Assembly (NCBI GenBank): GCA_003388505.1
Contig: QQVO01000068.1
Location: forward strand, 30,465 to 94,464
Length of the DNA stretch: 64,000 nucleotides
Source: Planctomycetota bacterium
Lineage (GTDB): Bacteria; Planctomycetota; Planctomycetia; Planctomycetales; Planctomycetaceae
Direction: 5' to 3'
Numbering within the stretch: position 1 is the stretch's first letter; every line of letters starts with the position of its first letter. Positions 49,961-58,664 of the stretch are shown one piece after another. The notes beneath the pieces are model-generated. The model did not search any database. It saw nothing but the letters and a program-made list of their open reading frames with translations, and was not told where the DNA came from. The position numbers and the translations under genes were made by a program.

Positions 49961-50416
49961 GCCAATCTACCGAGAAGACACCGGCGTTTCAGGAACGCGC
50001 GCTGCCACGACAGGCTCGTCCTCGGACCATCCATCCGCATGTCGGTGCGGGTTCCAATGCATCACACACGCAATCAAATGCCTGGAAGTCTGTCAGATCG
50101 TCATAGACCTTGACCCTGCAGGCACAGACAAAGATGGCGGCGACGCTGCGTGCTCGATTCACTCTGGAACGGAGTATCTCTCTTCCCTCCTCCCTGCCAT
50201 TCCGTCGCTGACATCGCCGGACTACGCGCAACTGACTCTCCTTGCGAAACGCCACTTCGGTAAGTGGGAGTGCTCACCCGGCGCGTGAAAGCGTGGTGTC
50301 CAACACTCGCAGTTCTGGCGATGTTCTTCACCCATCACACGATGTCAGGTCGTTCCAGGACAACCACGCGGTATTCGCTGTCGCAACTACATTCACCATG
50401 GACACAGGAGAATCCA

Positions 50417-50749
50417 ATGACGCACACGACTCTGTTCCGAGTCGAAGGAACGACGGCCGATCTCTTGTCGAACTGGTTCTCAGAACCGCTCTGCGAACTG
50501 GTGCGGGCGGGATCGCCCGCTGAAGCGGCTCGAATCGCCGTCCGCTTCTGGTCAGGTGCACTGAAGGGTTCCGTCTCGGTCGACTGCCTGACAGTCCAAC
50601 GCCTCCACGAACCGCTCGGCGGCACGGGCCTCGTCTACGAAGCCGCGCTTCGTGAAGACCGATTCATGCTCGAACACGGTGAGTTGATCCCGGTCGAGCA
50701 GCACTCGCCAACACTGCTGGAGCGGATGCTGCTCGCCGTCAGCGCGTAA
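50417..50749 (+). CDS. Hypothetical protein, 110 aa, first gene of the Ubl island
   Basis: A 110-aa soluble protein of unknown family (RVEGTTADLLSNWFSEPLCE, LVRAGSPAEAARIAVRFWSG). Normal coding composition and an AGGAG site before the ATG at 50417 support it. It is the first of nine genes in the same direction leading to the E1-like gene, with mostly short gaps, so it may belong to that operon. Confidence 0.55.
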   Translation: MTHTTLFRVEGTTADLLSNWFSEPLCELVRAGSPAEAARIAVRFWSGALKGSVSVDCLTVQRLHEPLGGTGLVYEAALREDRFMLEHGELIPVEQHSPTLLERMLLAVSA

Positions 50750-50806
50750 TCACGGAACGGAGGCAGTCGTCCTGTTTCATCACCAAATTCCCTGCCGGAG
50801 GACCCC

Positions 50807-51097
50807 ATGAATCAGCAGGCAACAGATTCACAGCCGAAGTTTTTACCAGGGCAGATCGTGATCACCACCAACGCGCAGGAGACGCTGCATCCGGAGGAAA
50901 TTCCAGTCGCACTGGACCGCCACCTCGCCGGTGATTGGGGAGATGTCGACGAGGAAGAGCGGCAGGAGAACGAACTGTCGCTGCGGGAAGGATTCCGGCT
51001 GCTGTCAGTCTACCACGATCGGAACGGCGTCAAGTTCTGGATCATCACCGAAGCCGACCGCTCCGCTACGACAATCCTGCTGCCCGAGGACTACTGA
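50807..51097 (+). CDS. Hypothetical protein of a mobile-element-associated family, 96 aa
   Basis: A 96-aa acidic protein. The central part GDWGDVDEEERQENELSLREG followed by FRLLSVYHDRNGVKFWIITE and ADRSATTILLPEDY is a pattern I associate with small proteins of plasmids and integrative elements (inference, not a named domain). The ATG at 50807 follows an AGGACCCC region; the RBS is CGGAGGA-like. Function unknown. Confidence 0.6.
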   Translation: MNQQATDSQPKFLPGQIVITTNAQETLHPEEIPVALDRHLAGDWGDVDEEERQENELSLREGFRLLSVYHDRNGVKFWIITEADRSATTILLPEDY

Positions 51098-51141
51098 TTT
51101 CGACGTGCCACATTCGCACTGAACGAAGGAGAACTGACTCC

Positions 51142-51357
51142 GTGAGCTATCCACTGATCCTGCTCACTCTCTCGCTGCTGACGCTGCTCTCGACCGCTTG
51201 CTTCATCCGAGAGAACAGGCTGCGGCGGGCGCTGCAGAGACTGCTCATTCGACTCATCACCGCCTGGAGGAACCATCGTGAACCGAACGAGGGGCACCGT
51301 CCCTCTGATCCTGCTGACAGCGTCCGTGTTGCTCCCACTGACCGGCTGCACCAATGA
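51142..51357 (+). CDS. Small single-pass membrane protein, 71 aa
   Basis: A 71-aa protein with an N-terminal hydrophobic helix (YPLILLTLSLLTLLSTACF), then a basic amphipathic segment (LRRALQRLLIRLITAWR). The GTG at 51142 follows a GAAGGAGAA site. Its end overlaps the next gene by 80 bp in another frame. Unknown function; conserved position beside the Ubl module. Confidence 0.5.
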   Translation: MSYPLILLTLSLLTLLSTACFIRENRLRRALQRLLIRLITAWRNHREPNEGHRPSDPADSVRVAPTDRLHQ

Positions 51358-51817
51358 CGACGACCGGATGTGGGAACTCTCCCACGAAGTCACCCAAGCG
51401 AGCCGGGAACTGGTCGAAGCCGACGCAGAGGCCCGCAAGGAGATCGTCGAGATCCACCGTGACCTGCAGGAGGAACGGGCCGGCCTCGATCGCCAGCACG
51501 AAGAACTTGAAGCCGAGCGAAGGGAGATCGCCGCGCAGCGGCACCGCGATCCGCTGATCGCCAACGCTCTGCTGACGGCCGGTCTCATTCTGGGAGCGCT
51601 CTTGCCGCTCGCGGTCGCGTTCCTGCTGCTCGGGCAGCACTTCTCGCAATCGGACGACGACCGGCTGGCGGACGTCCTGATCGCCGAGATCACCGCACCG
51701 GACTCTCCGTTGCTCCCGGCCGAACGGGAGCAACGCCGGCTGCCCGGACCGGATGAGCCCGCTGAGCCGGGCGACGATGGCGATGCCGACAGTGAACAGC
51801 CGTCAGAGGCCGGTTGA
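51278..51817 (+). CDS. Coiled-coil lipoprotein-like membrane protein, 179 aa
   Basis: A 179-aa protein starting at GTG 51278 (GGAGG upstream). A signal with lipobox (ASVLLPLTGC) leads into a 60-residue charged coiled coil (ELVEADAEARKEIVEIHRDL onwards), a transmembrane helix (TAGLILGALLPLAVAFLLLG), and an acidic Pro/Glu tail. A lipoprotein signal followed by an internal membrane helix is unusual. No family assignment. Confidence 0.55.
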   Translation: MNRTRGTVPLILLTASVLLPLTGCTNDDDRMWELSHEVTQASRELVEADAEARKEIVEIHRDLQEERAGLDRQHEELEAERREIAAQRHRDPLIANALLTAGLILGALLPLAVAFLLLGQHFSQSDDDRLADVLIAEITAPDSPLLPAEREQRRLPGPDEPAEPGDDGDADSEQPSEAG

Positions 51818-51940
51818 GTCGGCACGCAAAACCAGCCGCTCTGTTCGTTCTGACACCTCTGCTCCCCTCCTGCGGACCCACTGCTGCGCTCCCACTGCGC
51901 CCGAATGTCCCTGATTCCCTTCAACCTGGAGGAACCCTTC

Positions 51941-52219
51941 ATGAAGCAAACCGAGATCGACCGCGCGGTGGCGCGGACCACAGGCGAATCGCGGCGGACG
52001 ATCGCTGGCCGCGGGTTCTCGCTCGACCGGCCGTCACCACCGACTGCTGCGTCACTTGAAGTGGGACTTGACTGCCCCGGCTGCGGTCACCCGGTCCCGT
52101 TGCACAGCGACACAAATACGCAGCCCTGGAATGAAGCCGAGTGCGAACGGTGTGACGCCGTTTATGACGTCGCGCCCGGTGAACTCACCGTGATCGAGCG
52201 TGCAGCGGTTTGCGCCTGA
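51941..52219 (+). CDS. Small zinc-ribbon protein of the Ubl island, 92 aa
   Basis: A 92-aa protein starting [20 protein letters not shown] with a C-terminal zinc ribbon (DCPGCGHPV and [12 protein letters not shown]: two CxxC pairs). The ATG at 51941 follows GGAGG; the open frame upstream to 51905 lacks the RBS. The N-terminal IDRAVARxTGE helix occurs in small proteins near ThiF/E1-like genes in related bacteria (recollection, not checked). Function unknown. Confidence 0.6.
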   Translation: MKQTEIDRAVARTTGESRRTIAGRGFSLDRPSPPTAASLEVGLDCPGCGHPVPLHSDTNTQPWNEAECERCDAVYDVAPGELTVIERAAVCA

Positions 52220-52271
52220 TCGAGTCAACCCGACGACCACTCTTCAGTTCAATCAATCCTACGGAGTCAAA

Positions 52272-52508
52272 ATGAAAGTCTTCTACCTCAACAATGATGG
52301 CGGCGGATTCGCGGATCACATCGACATCCAGGAAGGCCTAACCGTCGAACACTTCTTTCAGGAACGGATGCCGGATCGACGGCCGGAAGATTACCTGATC
52401 CGGGTGAATCGGCAGCCGGCCGCACGTGACCAGCGGCTGCAGGAGGGAGACCGCATCAGCATCACACCGACGAAGATCGAGGGGGCGCTCGGCGCGACCC
52501 AAGTGTGA
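52272..52508 (+). CDS. Ubiquitin-like (ThiS/MoaD-type beta-grasp) protein
   Basis: A 78-aa beta-grasp protein: [43 protein letters not shown] and [19 protein letters not shown]. The RVNRQ plus LQEGDRISI pattern matches ThiS/MoaD and related ubiquitin-like proteins. The tail is GALGATQV, without the terminal GG of canonical Ubl modifiers, so it may need C-terminal processing by the neighbouring JAB peptidase or conjugate through Gly71. The gene is directly upstream of E2-like, JAB and E1-like genes, as in bacterial ubiquitin-like conjugation operons. GGAG precedes the ATG. Confidence 0.75.
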   Translation: MKVFYLNNDGGGFADHIDIQEGLTVEHFFQERMPDRRPEDYLIRVNRQPAARDQRLQEGDRISITPTKIEGALGATQV

Positions 52509-52591
52509 ACACAACGGTTCACGTTACTTCTCGATGCGCGGAGCGCCCGTTGGTGGCGCTCCGCAATTTTTCTTGAAGGGAGTTCCCCCTC

Positions 52592-53392
52592 ATGAGCAAT
52601 CGCCCCGATCGAACGCTGCTGCGGGCCGCACTGCAGATTCACGATTCGCTGTGCCAGTCACAACACGGTCCGCATGTGGTGCAGTTGCCCGAGTCTGTGT
52701 GGACCCACGCGGTCGACGGGCAGCGGAGATTGCAAATCGCCCAGTCCCGCGACTGGAGCGGCGCCGTCCGCACGCTGGTCCGACGTCTGCAGACGACGCT
52801 CGTCTGTCTGCAAACGGAGTTGGACATCCAGAACCGGAAACTGGCTGAGCATCCACCGCGAACGGCAGTGCCCCCGGTACCGGAGATTCTGGGGGACTTA
52901 ACCGCCCTCCAGGATGAGTTCGACGATGTGGAGATCGATCTGCGCCGCCGGGCGGTCTGTGCGCGGACCGATCCGGTCATTCTGGAAGGAATCAACCTGG
53001 GGCCGTTCTCAGTTCGGCTCAACTGGGGCTGGACCGGCGGTCCGCTCGCTTACTGCGTCGTTGCTCTCGATCCTCACCGCGCGGGGCCGAACGATTCCGT
53101 CGTGCATCCCCATGTTGACGGCGAGACACTGTGCGAGGGGGAGGGTCGGACCGCCATCCGCCGGGCGCTCGAGACCGGTCGGCTGCTCGACCTGTTCCTG
53201 GTCGTGCGGCAGATCCTCGAGACTTACAACCCGTCCAGCGCTTACGTCTCGCTCAGCGATTGGGACGGCTGTCCCTGCCCGGACTGTGGCGACTCGGTCC
53301 GTGACGACGACACGGTGACCTGCCAGGCGTGCGACGTCGGGATCTGCTGGGACTGCAGTTTCTGCTGCACCGGCTGCGAGGAGTCGTTCTGA
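52592..53392 (+). CDS. E2-like conjugating protein with C-terminal Cys-rich RING-like repeats, ending at an in-frame UGA
   Basis: A 266-aa product to the UGA. Residues about 150-225 have an E2-type arrangement: [18 protein letters not shown] (HPHV at 172-175, candidate catalytic Cys181), then [13 protein letters not shown] and [11 protein letters not shown]. The C-terminus is Cys-rich: CxxC pairs at C229/232, C244/247, C252/255, C259/262, enough for a binuclear treble-clef (RING-type) site. The repeat unit CxxCx4CxxC has a period of exactly 15 residues (C244, C259, then C274, C289 past the stop). The UGA (53390-53392) occupies the third Cys position of the second unit. See 53393-53704. The Ubl is upstream; the JAB gene starts at 53484. 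Confidence 0.75.
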   Translation: MSNRPDRTLLRAALQIHDSLCQSQHGPHVVQLPESVWTHAVDGQRRLQIAQSRDWSGAVRTLVRRLQTTLVCLQTELDIQNRKLAEHPPRTAVPPVPEILGDLTALQDEFDDVEIDLRRRAVCARTDPVILEGINLGPFSVRLNWGWTGGPLAYCVVALDPHRAGPNDSVVHPHVDGETLCEGEGRTAIRRALETGRLLDLFLVVRQILETYNPSSAYVSLSDWDGCPCPDCGDSVRDDDTVTCQACDVGICWDCSFCCTGCEESF

Positions 53393-53704
53393 AGCGACTG
53401 CACCAGCGGTTGTGCCGCGTGCAGCGACCGGTTCTGCGGTCGCTGCCTCAAATCGTGTTCAATCTGCGAAGGAGAGTTCTGCGATGAGTGTCTCACAGAC
53501 GAAGGGATCTGCAGCGAGTGCCGCTCCCGACCGGAAGACGGTGAAATCGGTTCCGATGGCGACACGCCCGATCGACCTGCCGCAGCGTCAGTTGACGCAC
53601 AAGGGATTTCATCGTCCCCGTCGGAAGCGGCAGCCGCGCCGCAGACGGTCTCCGGCCCTGCGGTTCACCCCGACCGCCTGGGCCAAGCTGCTGTTTCTGC
53701 GTGA
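53393..53704 (+). other. In-frame continuation of the E2-like gene beyond UGA (Cys-rich repeats)
   Basis: The same frame continues 103 codons after the [43 protein letters not shown], then a Ser/Pro/Ala tail to TGA at 53702-53704. No ATG, GTG or TTG exists in the Cys-rich part, so it cannot be a separately started gene. Readthrough would give about 370 residues. A 10-bp perfect hairpin (gcagcgaccg at 53421-53430 with cggtcgctgc at 53437-53446, loop GTTCTG) lies downstream. The last 220 bp overlap the JAB gene in another frame. It is either read through or a recently inactivated extension. Confidence 0.6.
53421..53446 (+). promoter_or_regulatory. Stem-loop 28 nt after the in-frame UGA (possible SECIS-like or fortuitous)
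   Basis: Perfect 10-bp stem with a 6-nt loop beginning with G (GTTCTG). The apical loop starts 39 nt after the UGA, just beyond the 16-37 nt range usually given for bacterial SECIS elements. The codons also encode the CSDRFCGRC repeat, so the pairing may be a by-product of repetition. Confidence 0.3.
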
Positions 53705-54239
53705 CTTCGGTCCCACCGAAGTCGGTGGGTTCGGCATCACGCCGGCTGACGACCTGCTGCTGGTGGAAGACGTGGAGTTGGTACGCCGGTCCTGCTCGGC
53801 CGTCAGTGTGGCGTTCGATGACAGTGCGGTGGCGGAGTTGTTCGACGAACAGGTGGATGACGGACGGCGTCCCGAGCAGTTCGCGCGGATCTGGCTGCAC
53901 ACGCATCCCGCCGATTCGGCCCGCCCCAGTCCTGTTGATGAGCGGACGTTCCGCAGAGTGTTCGGCCGGTGCGACTGGTCGGTGATGTTCATCTTGGCGG
54001 TCGGTGGGGAGCGTTATGCCCGGTTGCAGTTCGCCGCGGGACCGGGCGGATCGATCCGTGTTCCGGTGCGGATCGACTGGAGTGAACAGTTTCCGGCGAC
54101 AGATCCCGATCAGTGGGCAGCCGAGTACGAGGACTGTGTCCGCCATGACACGTTCAGTTCGGTTGACCTCTCCGTCTGGGACGACATGGCGGAATGGGAA
54201 GTGGCCCAGTCCAACGGCTCGACGGAATCGGATATCTGA
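53484..54239 (+). CDS. JAB/JAMM-family metallopeptidase (Mov34/PAD-1-like)
   Basis: A 251-aa zinc isopeptidase-type protein. The JAMM motif is complete: E79 in GPTEVGGFG, then H139-T-H141-P, S149 and D152 ([14 protein letters not shown]), the H-x-H-x7-S-x-x-D pattern. Such domains deconjugate or process ubiquitin-like proteins. A basic, Pro/Arg-rich N-terminus (about 1-58) precedes the domain. I use the ATG at 53484, which has GAAGGAGAG 8-9 bp upstream, over the GTG at 53412. The N-terminal coding region overlaps the continuation of the E2-like frame. In context it is the Ubl-processing or deconjugating enzyme. Confidence 0.85.
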   Translation: MSVSQTKGSAASAAPDRKTVKSVPMATRPIDLPQRQLTHKGFHRPRRKRQPRRRRSPALRFTPTAWAKLLFLRDFGPTEVGGFGITPADDLLLVEDVELVRRSCSAVSVAFDDSAVAELFDEQVDDGRRPEQFARIWLHTHPADSARPSPVDERTFRRVFGRCDWSVMFILAVGGERYARLQFAAGPGGSIRVPVRIDWSEQFPATDPDQWAAEYEDCVRHDTFSSVDLSVWDDMAEWEVAQSNGSTESDI

Positions 54240-54288
54240 CAGGCGGCAGGTTCCCCGCCGCACATACGCGATCATGGAGACTTCAATT

Positions 54289-54936
54289 ATGGACAATCGT
54301 TTCGAGAGACAGGCCGACCTGGTGCCGCGTGGTCGCCTCGAGGGTTTGCGTGTGGATGTGATCGGCGTCGGCGCCGTCGGTCGTCAGGTGGCATTGCAGC
54401 TCGCGGCACTGGGAGTCCGGGACCTGCGGCTGACTGACTTCGACTGTGTCGAGGAAACAAATGTCACGACGCAGGGTTACTTCGCCGGAGACATCGGCAA
54501 GCCGAAGGTTGATGCCACTGCGGAGCTGGTACGTCGAATTGATCAGGGCATCGCCGTCACGACTGTCTGCGACCGGTTCCGGTCGCGGAATGGCGTTCGG
54601 GAGGTGGTGTTCTGCTGTGTCGATTCGATCTCGGCCCGTGCGGCGATCTGGCGGGCCGTCCGCGATAATTGCCGGTTCTGGTGCGACGGGCGGATGCTGG
54701 GTGAGGTCATCCGCATCCCGACTGTCGCGGGGACCGACGACCGCGAGCGATATGAGAGGTCGCTATTCCCGCAGGCAGATGCCCAGCGCGGCGCCTGCAC
54801 GTCGCGTGGCACGATCTACACCGCCGGCATCGCCGCCGGGTTGATGCTGCATCAGTTTGCGCGCTGGCTGCGCGGCGTTCCCGTTGAACCTGACCACACG
54901 CTCAACCTGCTGGCGGGTGAACTGGTGGTCGGTTGA
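54289..54936 (+). CDS. ThiF/MoeB/E1-like adenylyltransferase
   Basis: A 215-aa Rossmann-fold E1-like enzyme that would adenylate the Ubl C-terminus. Nucleotide motif [17 protein letters not shown] (G26, G28, G31), acidic [20 protein letters not shown], and a candidate catalytic Cys170 in [14 protein letters not shown]. It lacks extra C-terminal domains of full-size E1s. ATG 54289 is preferred for its GGAGA site; the frame is open to 54004 but that overlaps the JAB gene. It completes a Ubl-E2-JAB-E1 module on one strand. A strong hairpin follows. Confidence 0.88.
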   Translation: MDNRFERQADLVPRGRLEGLRVDVIGVGAVGRQVALQLAALGVRDLRLTDFDCVEETNVTTQGYFAGDIGKPKVDATAELVRRIDQGIAVTTVCDRFRSRNGVREVVFCCVDSISARAAIWRAVRDNCRFWCDGRMLGEVIRIPTVAGTDDRERYERSLFPQADAQRGACTSRGTIYTAGIAAGLMLHQFARWLRGVPVEPDHTLNLLAGELVVG

Positions 54937-54957
54937 TGCCGGTGCGCACCACGGACT

Positions 54958-55000
54958 CCCTCCGGACTGTACCGGCCCATGCGGCCGGCAGTCCGGAGGG
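54958..55000 (+). terminator. Stem-loop after the E1-like gene
   Basis: ccctccggactg (54958-54969) pairs with cagtccggaggg (54989-55000), with an inner ccggc/gccgg pair. It lies 22 bp after the E1 stop; the T-tract is weak. Confidence 0.55.
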
Positions 55001-55142
55001 GATTAGCGCAGAGCGGGCGAATCGACCGATGCCATTTTTTACCCATCGGGACCGTGTGACCCAGCGATGCAATCTACGCATCGCCCCAAGCATCCAACTG
55101 TCAGAACGCTGTCACTGTCGAAGTGCCGCGCTCACGAACGGT

Positions 55143-55460
55143 TCGGGAGATGCTTTCGCCAATCCGCATCATCCACACATCGTGAACAACCAAGTCCTGA
55201 GCGTGGCGTTCAGACCAGACGGGGCTCGGATTGTCAGCGGGTCTGAAGACAAAACAGTGGGCGTTTGGAACGCCGTGACACCCGGCTGGCACAACCAGCA
55301 GGCAGCGGAGGCCGAGGCCAACGAAAACGGGTTCGCCGCTCGCCTTCCTCTGCAGTGATTCGCAGAACCGACGCCGGACGACGGGGAGGTCAGGCAGCGT
55401 CTGGCCCACGTGAAGCAGCGCCCAGCCGATGTCGGATAGTCTCGAAGCCAACCAGCGACC
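55143..55460 (+). pseudogene. Decayed fragment of a WD40-repeat protein gene
   Basis: The translated frame contains one clear WD40 blade, VLSVAFRPDGARIVSG followed by SEDKTVGVWNA, then PGWHNQQAAEAEANENGFAA, which resembles the C-terminal tail of planctomycete WD40/kinase proteins. There is no N-terminal coding region and the frame breaks soon after 55358. It is probably a remnant left by the island's insertion or by deletion. Confidence 0.6.
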
Positions 55461-55565
55461 GGGGGAGCACACGAGTCAGCTGATGCACACACCATGCCCA
55501 ACCCGTTTCAGCTCCGAGAGGTCACTGTCTCGTCGGTTGCGTTCGGGCACGGGACGAATGGTCGG

Positions 55566-55594
55566 TTGACAGGTAGTGGTCATACGTTTAGATA
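55566..55594 (+). promoter_or_regulatory. Candidate sigma-70-type promoter for the cas operon
   Basis: TTGACA (55566-55571), 17-bp spacer, TAGATA (55589-55594), in an AT-rich stretch about 100 bp before cas3. The -10 match is weak, so confidence is modest. Confidence 0.4.
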
Positions 55595-55696
55595 TATGTC
55601 TTCGCTCGGTGCCGCTGCCGAATTTCCGGCGAAATTTCCGATCCGGGCGAATTCACGTCTCTTCATTCGATCAAACTGCGATTCTACCGTTGAAGG

Positions 55697-57952
55697 GTGA
55701 CAACGGTGTCGAACTATTACGCCCATTCACTGGAAGGCCGCCCCACGAGTGAGTGGGAGCCGCTGGAGGAGCATCTTGAGCGCGTGGCGGAGCTGGCTGG
55801 AGAATTCGCGGGGCGGTTTGGGGCGGCCGAATGGGGGAGACTTGCCGGCTTGTGGCACGATGTGGGGAAATACGCAACCGAGTTTCAAGACTACCTGCTG
55901 ACTGCGAACGGACTCCAGGCCCACATTGAGCAAACCAGCAAGGTCGATCACTCCACGGCGGGCGCGCAGCACGCTGTTCGAAGCTTCACGGAACTGGGGC
56001 AACGGGAAGCAGGCCGGATACTCGCGTATTGCATTGCCGGACACCATGCCGGCCTCGCCGATGCCGACGAGGGGCGAAGTGGTCTGAATCAGAGATTGAA
56101 GAAGACCGTTTCCGATTGGTCCGCCGCGCCCCCGGAAATGCTGACCGCGACCCGACTCGCCCCCCCGGAATTGACGTTATCGCACGCCGAAAACTCCCGA
56201 GCGGCATTTCAGATTAGCCTGTTTTGCCGCATGCTGTTTTCCAGTCTCGTCGACGCCGACTTTCTGGCCACTGAAGCGTTCATGTCGCCCGACAAATCCC
56301 GGTCACGGCCTAATCGACCGCCGGCGATGGAAACCTTGGAAAGTATGCTCAATGTGCATCTCGACAGACTCGCTGCGAACAGCGGCCGGGTTCAGCAGAT
56401 GCGCCAGGAAATCCTTACCGCCTGCCGATCCGAGGCTGATCGCCAACCCGGCCTCTTCTCTCTCACTGTCCCCACCGGCGGTGGCAAAACACTGTCGTCG
56501 CTTGCATTCGCGTTAAAGCACGCCCGCCGGCACGGACTGGAACGCGTCATCTATGCCATTCCCTTCACAAGCATTATCGAGCAGACGGCCAGCGTGTTCC
56601 GCAATGCGTTCGACGATCTCGCCGAACAAGTTGTCCTGGAACACCACAGCAATCTCGACCCGGACGAAAACCGCGAGTCGAAAACATCGCGCCTCGCAAC
56701 TGAAAACTGGGATGCTCCCATCGTCGTCACGACAAACGTGCAGTTTTTCGAGTCTCTGTTCGCATCGAAAACGTCACGGTGCCGGAAACTGCATTGCATC
56801 GCGCGCAGCGTCATCATCCTCGACGAGGCGCAGACGCTGCCCGTCGAACTCCTGCAACCATGCCTCGCAGTGCTCCGCGAACTGACCACCGATTACGGCT
56901 GCTCGATCGTGCTGTGCACGGCAACGCAGCCGGCCCTGGAAAGCACTGCCGATTTTCCGATCGGACTGGAGGGTGTTCAGGAAATCATCCGCGACCCGCC
57001 GTCGCTGTTCCGGCGTATGAAACGGGTCGACGTGAAATGGGTCGGTCCGTTGACGGACGTCGAGCTCGTTTCACGTCTGGTGCAACACGAACGTTTCCTG
57101 TGCGTCGTCAATACCCGTGCCCACGCCGCAAAAATCTTCGACCTGTTGGACCAGGATTCCGGCGGCGACGCCGACAACTCACTGTTTCACCTCAGCACGT
57201 TCATGTGCGGCGAACATCGATCGCGGATTCTCCAGACCATACGCGACCGCCTGAGCAGCGATTTGCCTTGCCGAGTCGTCAGTACGCAACTGATTGAAGC
57301 AGGGGTCGATGTCGACTTTCCGGTTGTCTTCCGCGCACTGTCCGGCATCGATTCCATCGCCCAGGCCGCAGGGAGGTGTAACCGTGAGGGCCGGCTCGAC
57401 CGCGCCGATGTGTTCGTATTTGAGCCGACGGATTGCAGGCTCCGGGGCTATCTGAAGTCGGTGGCGGATTCAGCGAAAGAACTCCTGCCCGAATTCGACG
57501 ACCTGCTCAATCTACAGGCCGTGAAGCGATACTTCGAAATCCACTACTGGAAGCACGGCGATCGCTGGGACGCAAAACAGGTGATGGAGTGTTTCCGCAG
57601 TCCGGGTCAGCAGGTGTTCCAGTTCCGCACCGCCGCGGAGAGATTCCGCATGATTGACGACAACACGCGCCCGGTGTTCGTGCCGTACCGGAAGAAAGGA
57701 CGCAAGCTCATTGAAGAACTGCGCACCGACGCCGCACACAGCAATCCCGCCCGATTGCGAAGCCTCCTGCGCAGGCTCCAACGCTACACGGTTTCACTCT
57801 ACCAGAACGTGTACGAGGAAATGCTCGGCACCGATATCGAATTGCTGCACGACCAGTATCCCGTGCTACTCAACGAATCACTCTATGACGAACACCTTGG
57901 ACTCCGCGTCGACAGGCGCGGATTCCACGAACCGGAATCACTGATTGCGTGA
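55697..57952 (+). CDS. cas3: Cas3 nuclease-helicase (type I-C, HD + DEAD fusion)
   Basis: A 751-aa Cas3 that unwinds and degrades target DNA after Cascade recognition. The HD nuclease domain is N-terminal: H10, HD at 54-55 ([13 protein letters not shown]), H85, HH at 115-116. The SF2 helicase follows: Walker A VPTGGGKT (258-265), DEAQ box at 376-379, CTATQ motif III at 407-411. Full length with both domains fused is normal for I-C. The frame starts at GTG 55697, but GTG 55706 ([11 protein letters not shown]) has better spacing from GAAGG at 55692. It is the first gene of the cas operon. Confidence 0.95.
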   Translation: MTTVSNYYAHSLEGRPTSEWEPLEEHLERVAELAGEFAGRFGAAEWGRLAGLWHDVGKYATEFQDYLLTANGLQAHIEQTSKVDHSTAGAQHAVRSFTELGQREAGRILAYCIAGHHAGLADADEGRSGLNQRLKKTVSDWSAAPPEMLTATRLAPPELTLSHAENSRAAFQISLFCRMLFSSLVDADFLATEAFMSPDKSRSRPNRPPAMETLESMLNVHLDRLAANSGRVQQMRQEILTACRSEADRQPGLFSLTVPTGGGKTLSSLAFALKHARRHGLERVIYAIPFTSIIEQTASVFRNAFDDLAEQVVLEHHSNLDPDENRESKTSRLATENWDAPIVVTTNVQFFESLFASKTSRCRKLHCIARSVIILDEAQTLPVELLQPCLAVLRELTTDYGCSIVLCTATQPALESTADFPIGLEGVQEIIRDPPSLFRRMKRVDVKWVGPLTDVELVSRLVQHERFLCVVNTRAHAAKIFDLLDQDSGGDADNSLFHLSTFMCGEHRSRILQTIRDRLSSDLPCRVVSTQLIEAGVDVDFPVVFRALSGIDSIAQAAGRCNREGRLDRADVFVFEPTDCRLRGYLKSVADSAKELLPEFDDLLNLQAVKRYFEIHYWKHGDRWDAKQVMECFRSPGQQVFQFRTAAERFRMIDDNTRPVFVPYRKKGRKLIEELRTDAAHSNPARLRSLLRRLQRYTVSLYQNVYEEMLGTDIELLHDQYPVLLNESLYDEHLGLRVDRRGFHEPESLIA

Positions 57953-57962
57953 GGAATCGACG

Positions 57963-58664
57963 ATGACAGTCCGCTTGCTTGTCCGAAGCGAATTCGCCTG
58001 CTTCACCCGCCCGGAGATGAAGGTGGAACGCGTCAGTTACGACGTGATCACGCCGTCAGCCGCGCGCGGCATTCTGGAAGCGGTCTACTGGAAACCGGAG
58101 ATCCGCTGGGTGGTCGACCGGCTGCACGTGCTCAAGCCGATCCGCTTCACCAATCTCCGGCGGAACGAGATGAAGCAGAAGATCCCCGCCACGTCCGCCG
58201 CTTCCGCGATGAAGAAAGGCACCGGTTTCCTCGGGTTCTACGTCGACGATGGCGACAACCGCCAGCAACGTGCTGCCACGCTGCTGCGCGACGTCGCTTA
58301 TGTCATCGAAGCCCGCTTCGAACAACTCAACGATAGTGCCCCGCCGCAGAAACACTACGAGATCTTCAAGCGACGCGCACAGAAGGGGCAGTGTTTTCAC
58401 ACGCCCTACCTGGGCTGCCGCGAGTTTCCCGCCCAGTTCGAATGGATTGAAGGCAACCCGCCGCGATCGGAGATCGTCGGCAGGCAGGACCTCGGTTACA
58501 TGCTGCACGATTTCGAGTACACGCCCGCGAAGGGAAAGGACTACGACCTGATCGAAAGCCACACCGGGCAGAAGCTCCACGCCTCGCCCAGGTTCTTCCG
58601 CGCGGAAATGATCGACGGCGTCATCAACGTCCCGCCTTTGAGCGGCAAGGAGGTGCACCAATGA
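57963..58664 (+). CDS. cas5c: Cas5c (Cas5d), crRNA-processing Cascade subunit
   Basis: A 233-aa RAMP protein. In type I-C there is no Cas6, and Cas5c cleaves the repeat and stays on the crRNA 5' handle. Family landmarks: [41 protein letters not shown] and the C-terminal [17 protein letters not shown]. The ATG at 57963 is preceded by GAGG; the open frame starts at a TTG at 57945. Its stop overlaps the cas8c start (ATGA). Confidence 0.93.
   Translation: MTVRLLVRSEFACFTRPEMKVERVSYDVITPSAARGILEAVYWKPEIRWVVDRLHVLKPIRFTNLRRNEMKQKIPATSAASAMKKGTGFLGFYVDDGDNRQQRAATLLRDVAYVIEARFEQLNDSAPPQKHYEIFKRRAQKGQCFHTPYLGCREFPAQFEWIEGNPPRSEIVGRQDLGYMLHDFEYTPAKGKDYDLIESHTGQKLHASPRFFRAEMIDGVINVPPLSGKEVHQ

Larger units (their letters stand above)
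49855..50416. other. Intergenic region with two terminators
   Basis: About 560 bp. Two stem-loops occupy the start (49865-49906 and 49924-49960). The rest has no convincing gene on either strand; frames are Cys- and Ser-rich. Confidence 0.5.
54937..55696. other. Intergenic region with WD40 remnant and cas promoter
   Basis: 760 bp between the E1-like gene and cas3. It contains a stem-loop (54958-55000), a decayed WD40 fragment (about 55143-55460) and, in its AT-richer right part, a candidate promoter for the cas operon. Confidence 0.6.
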
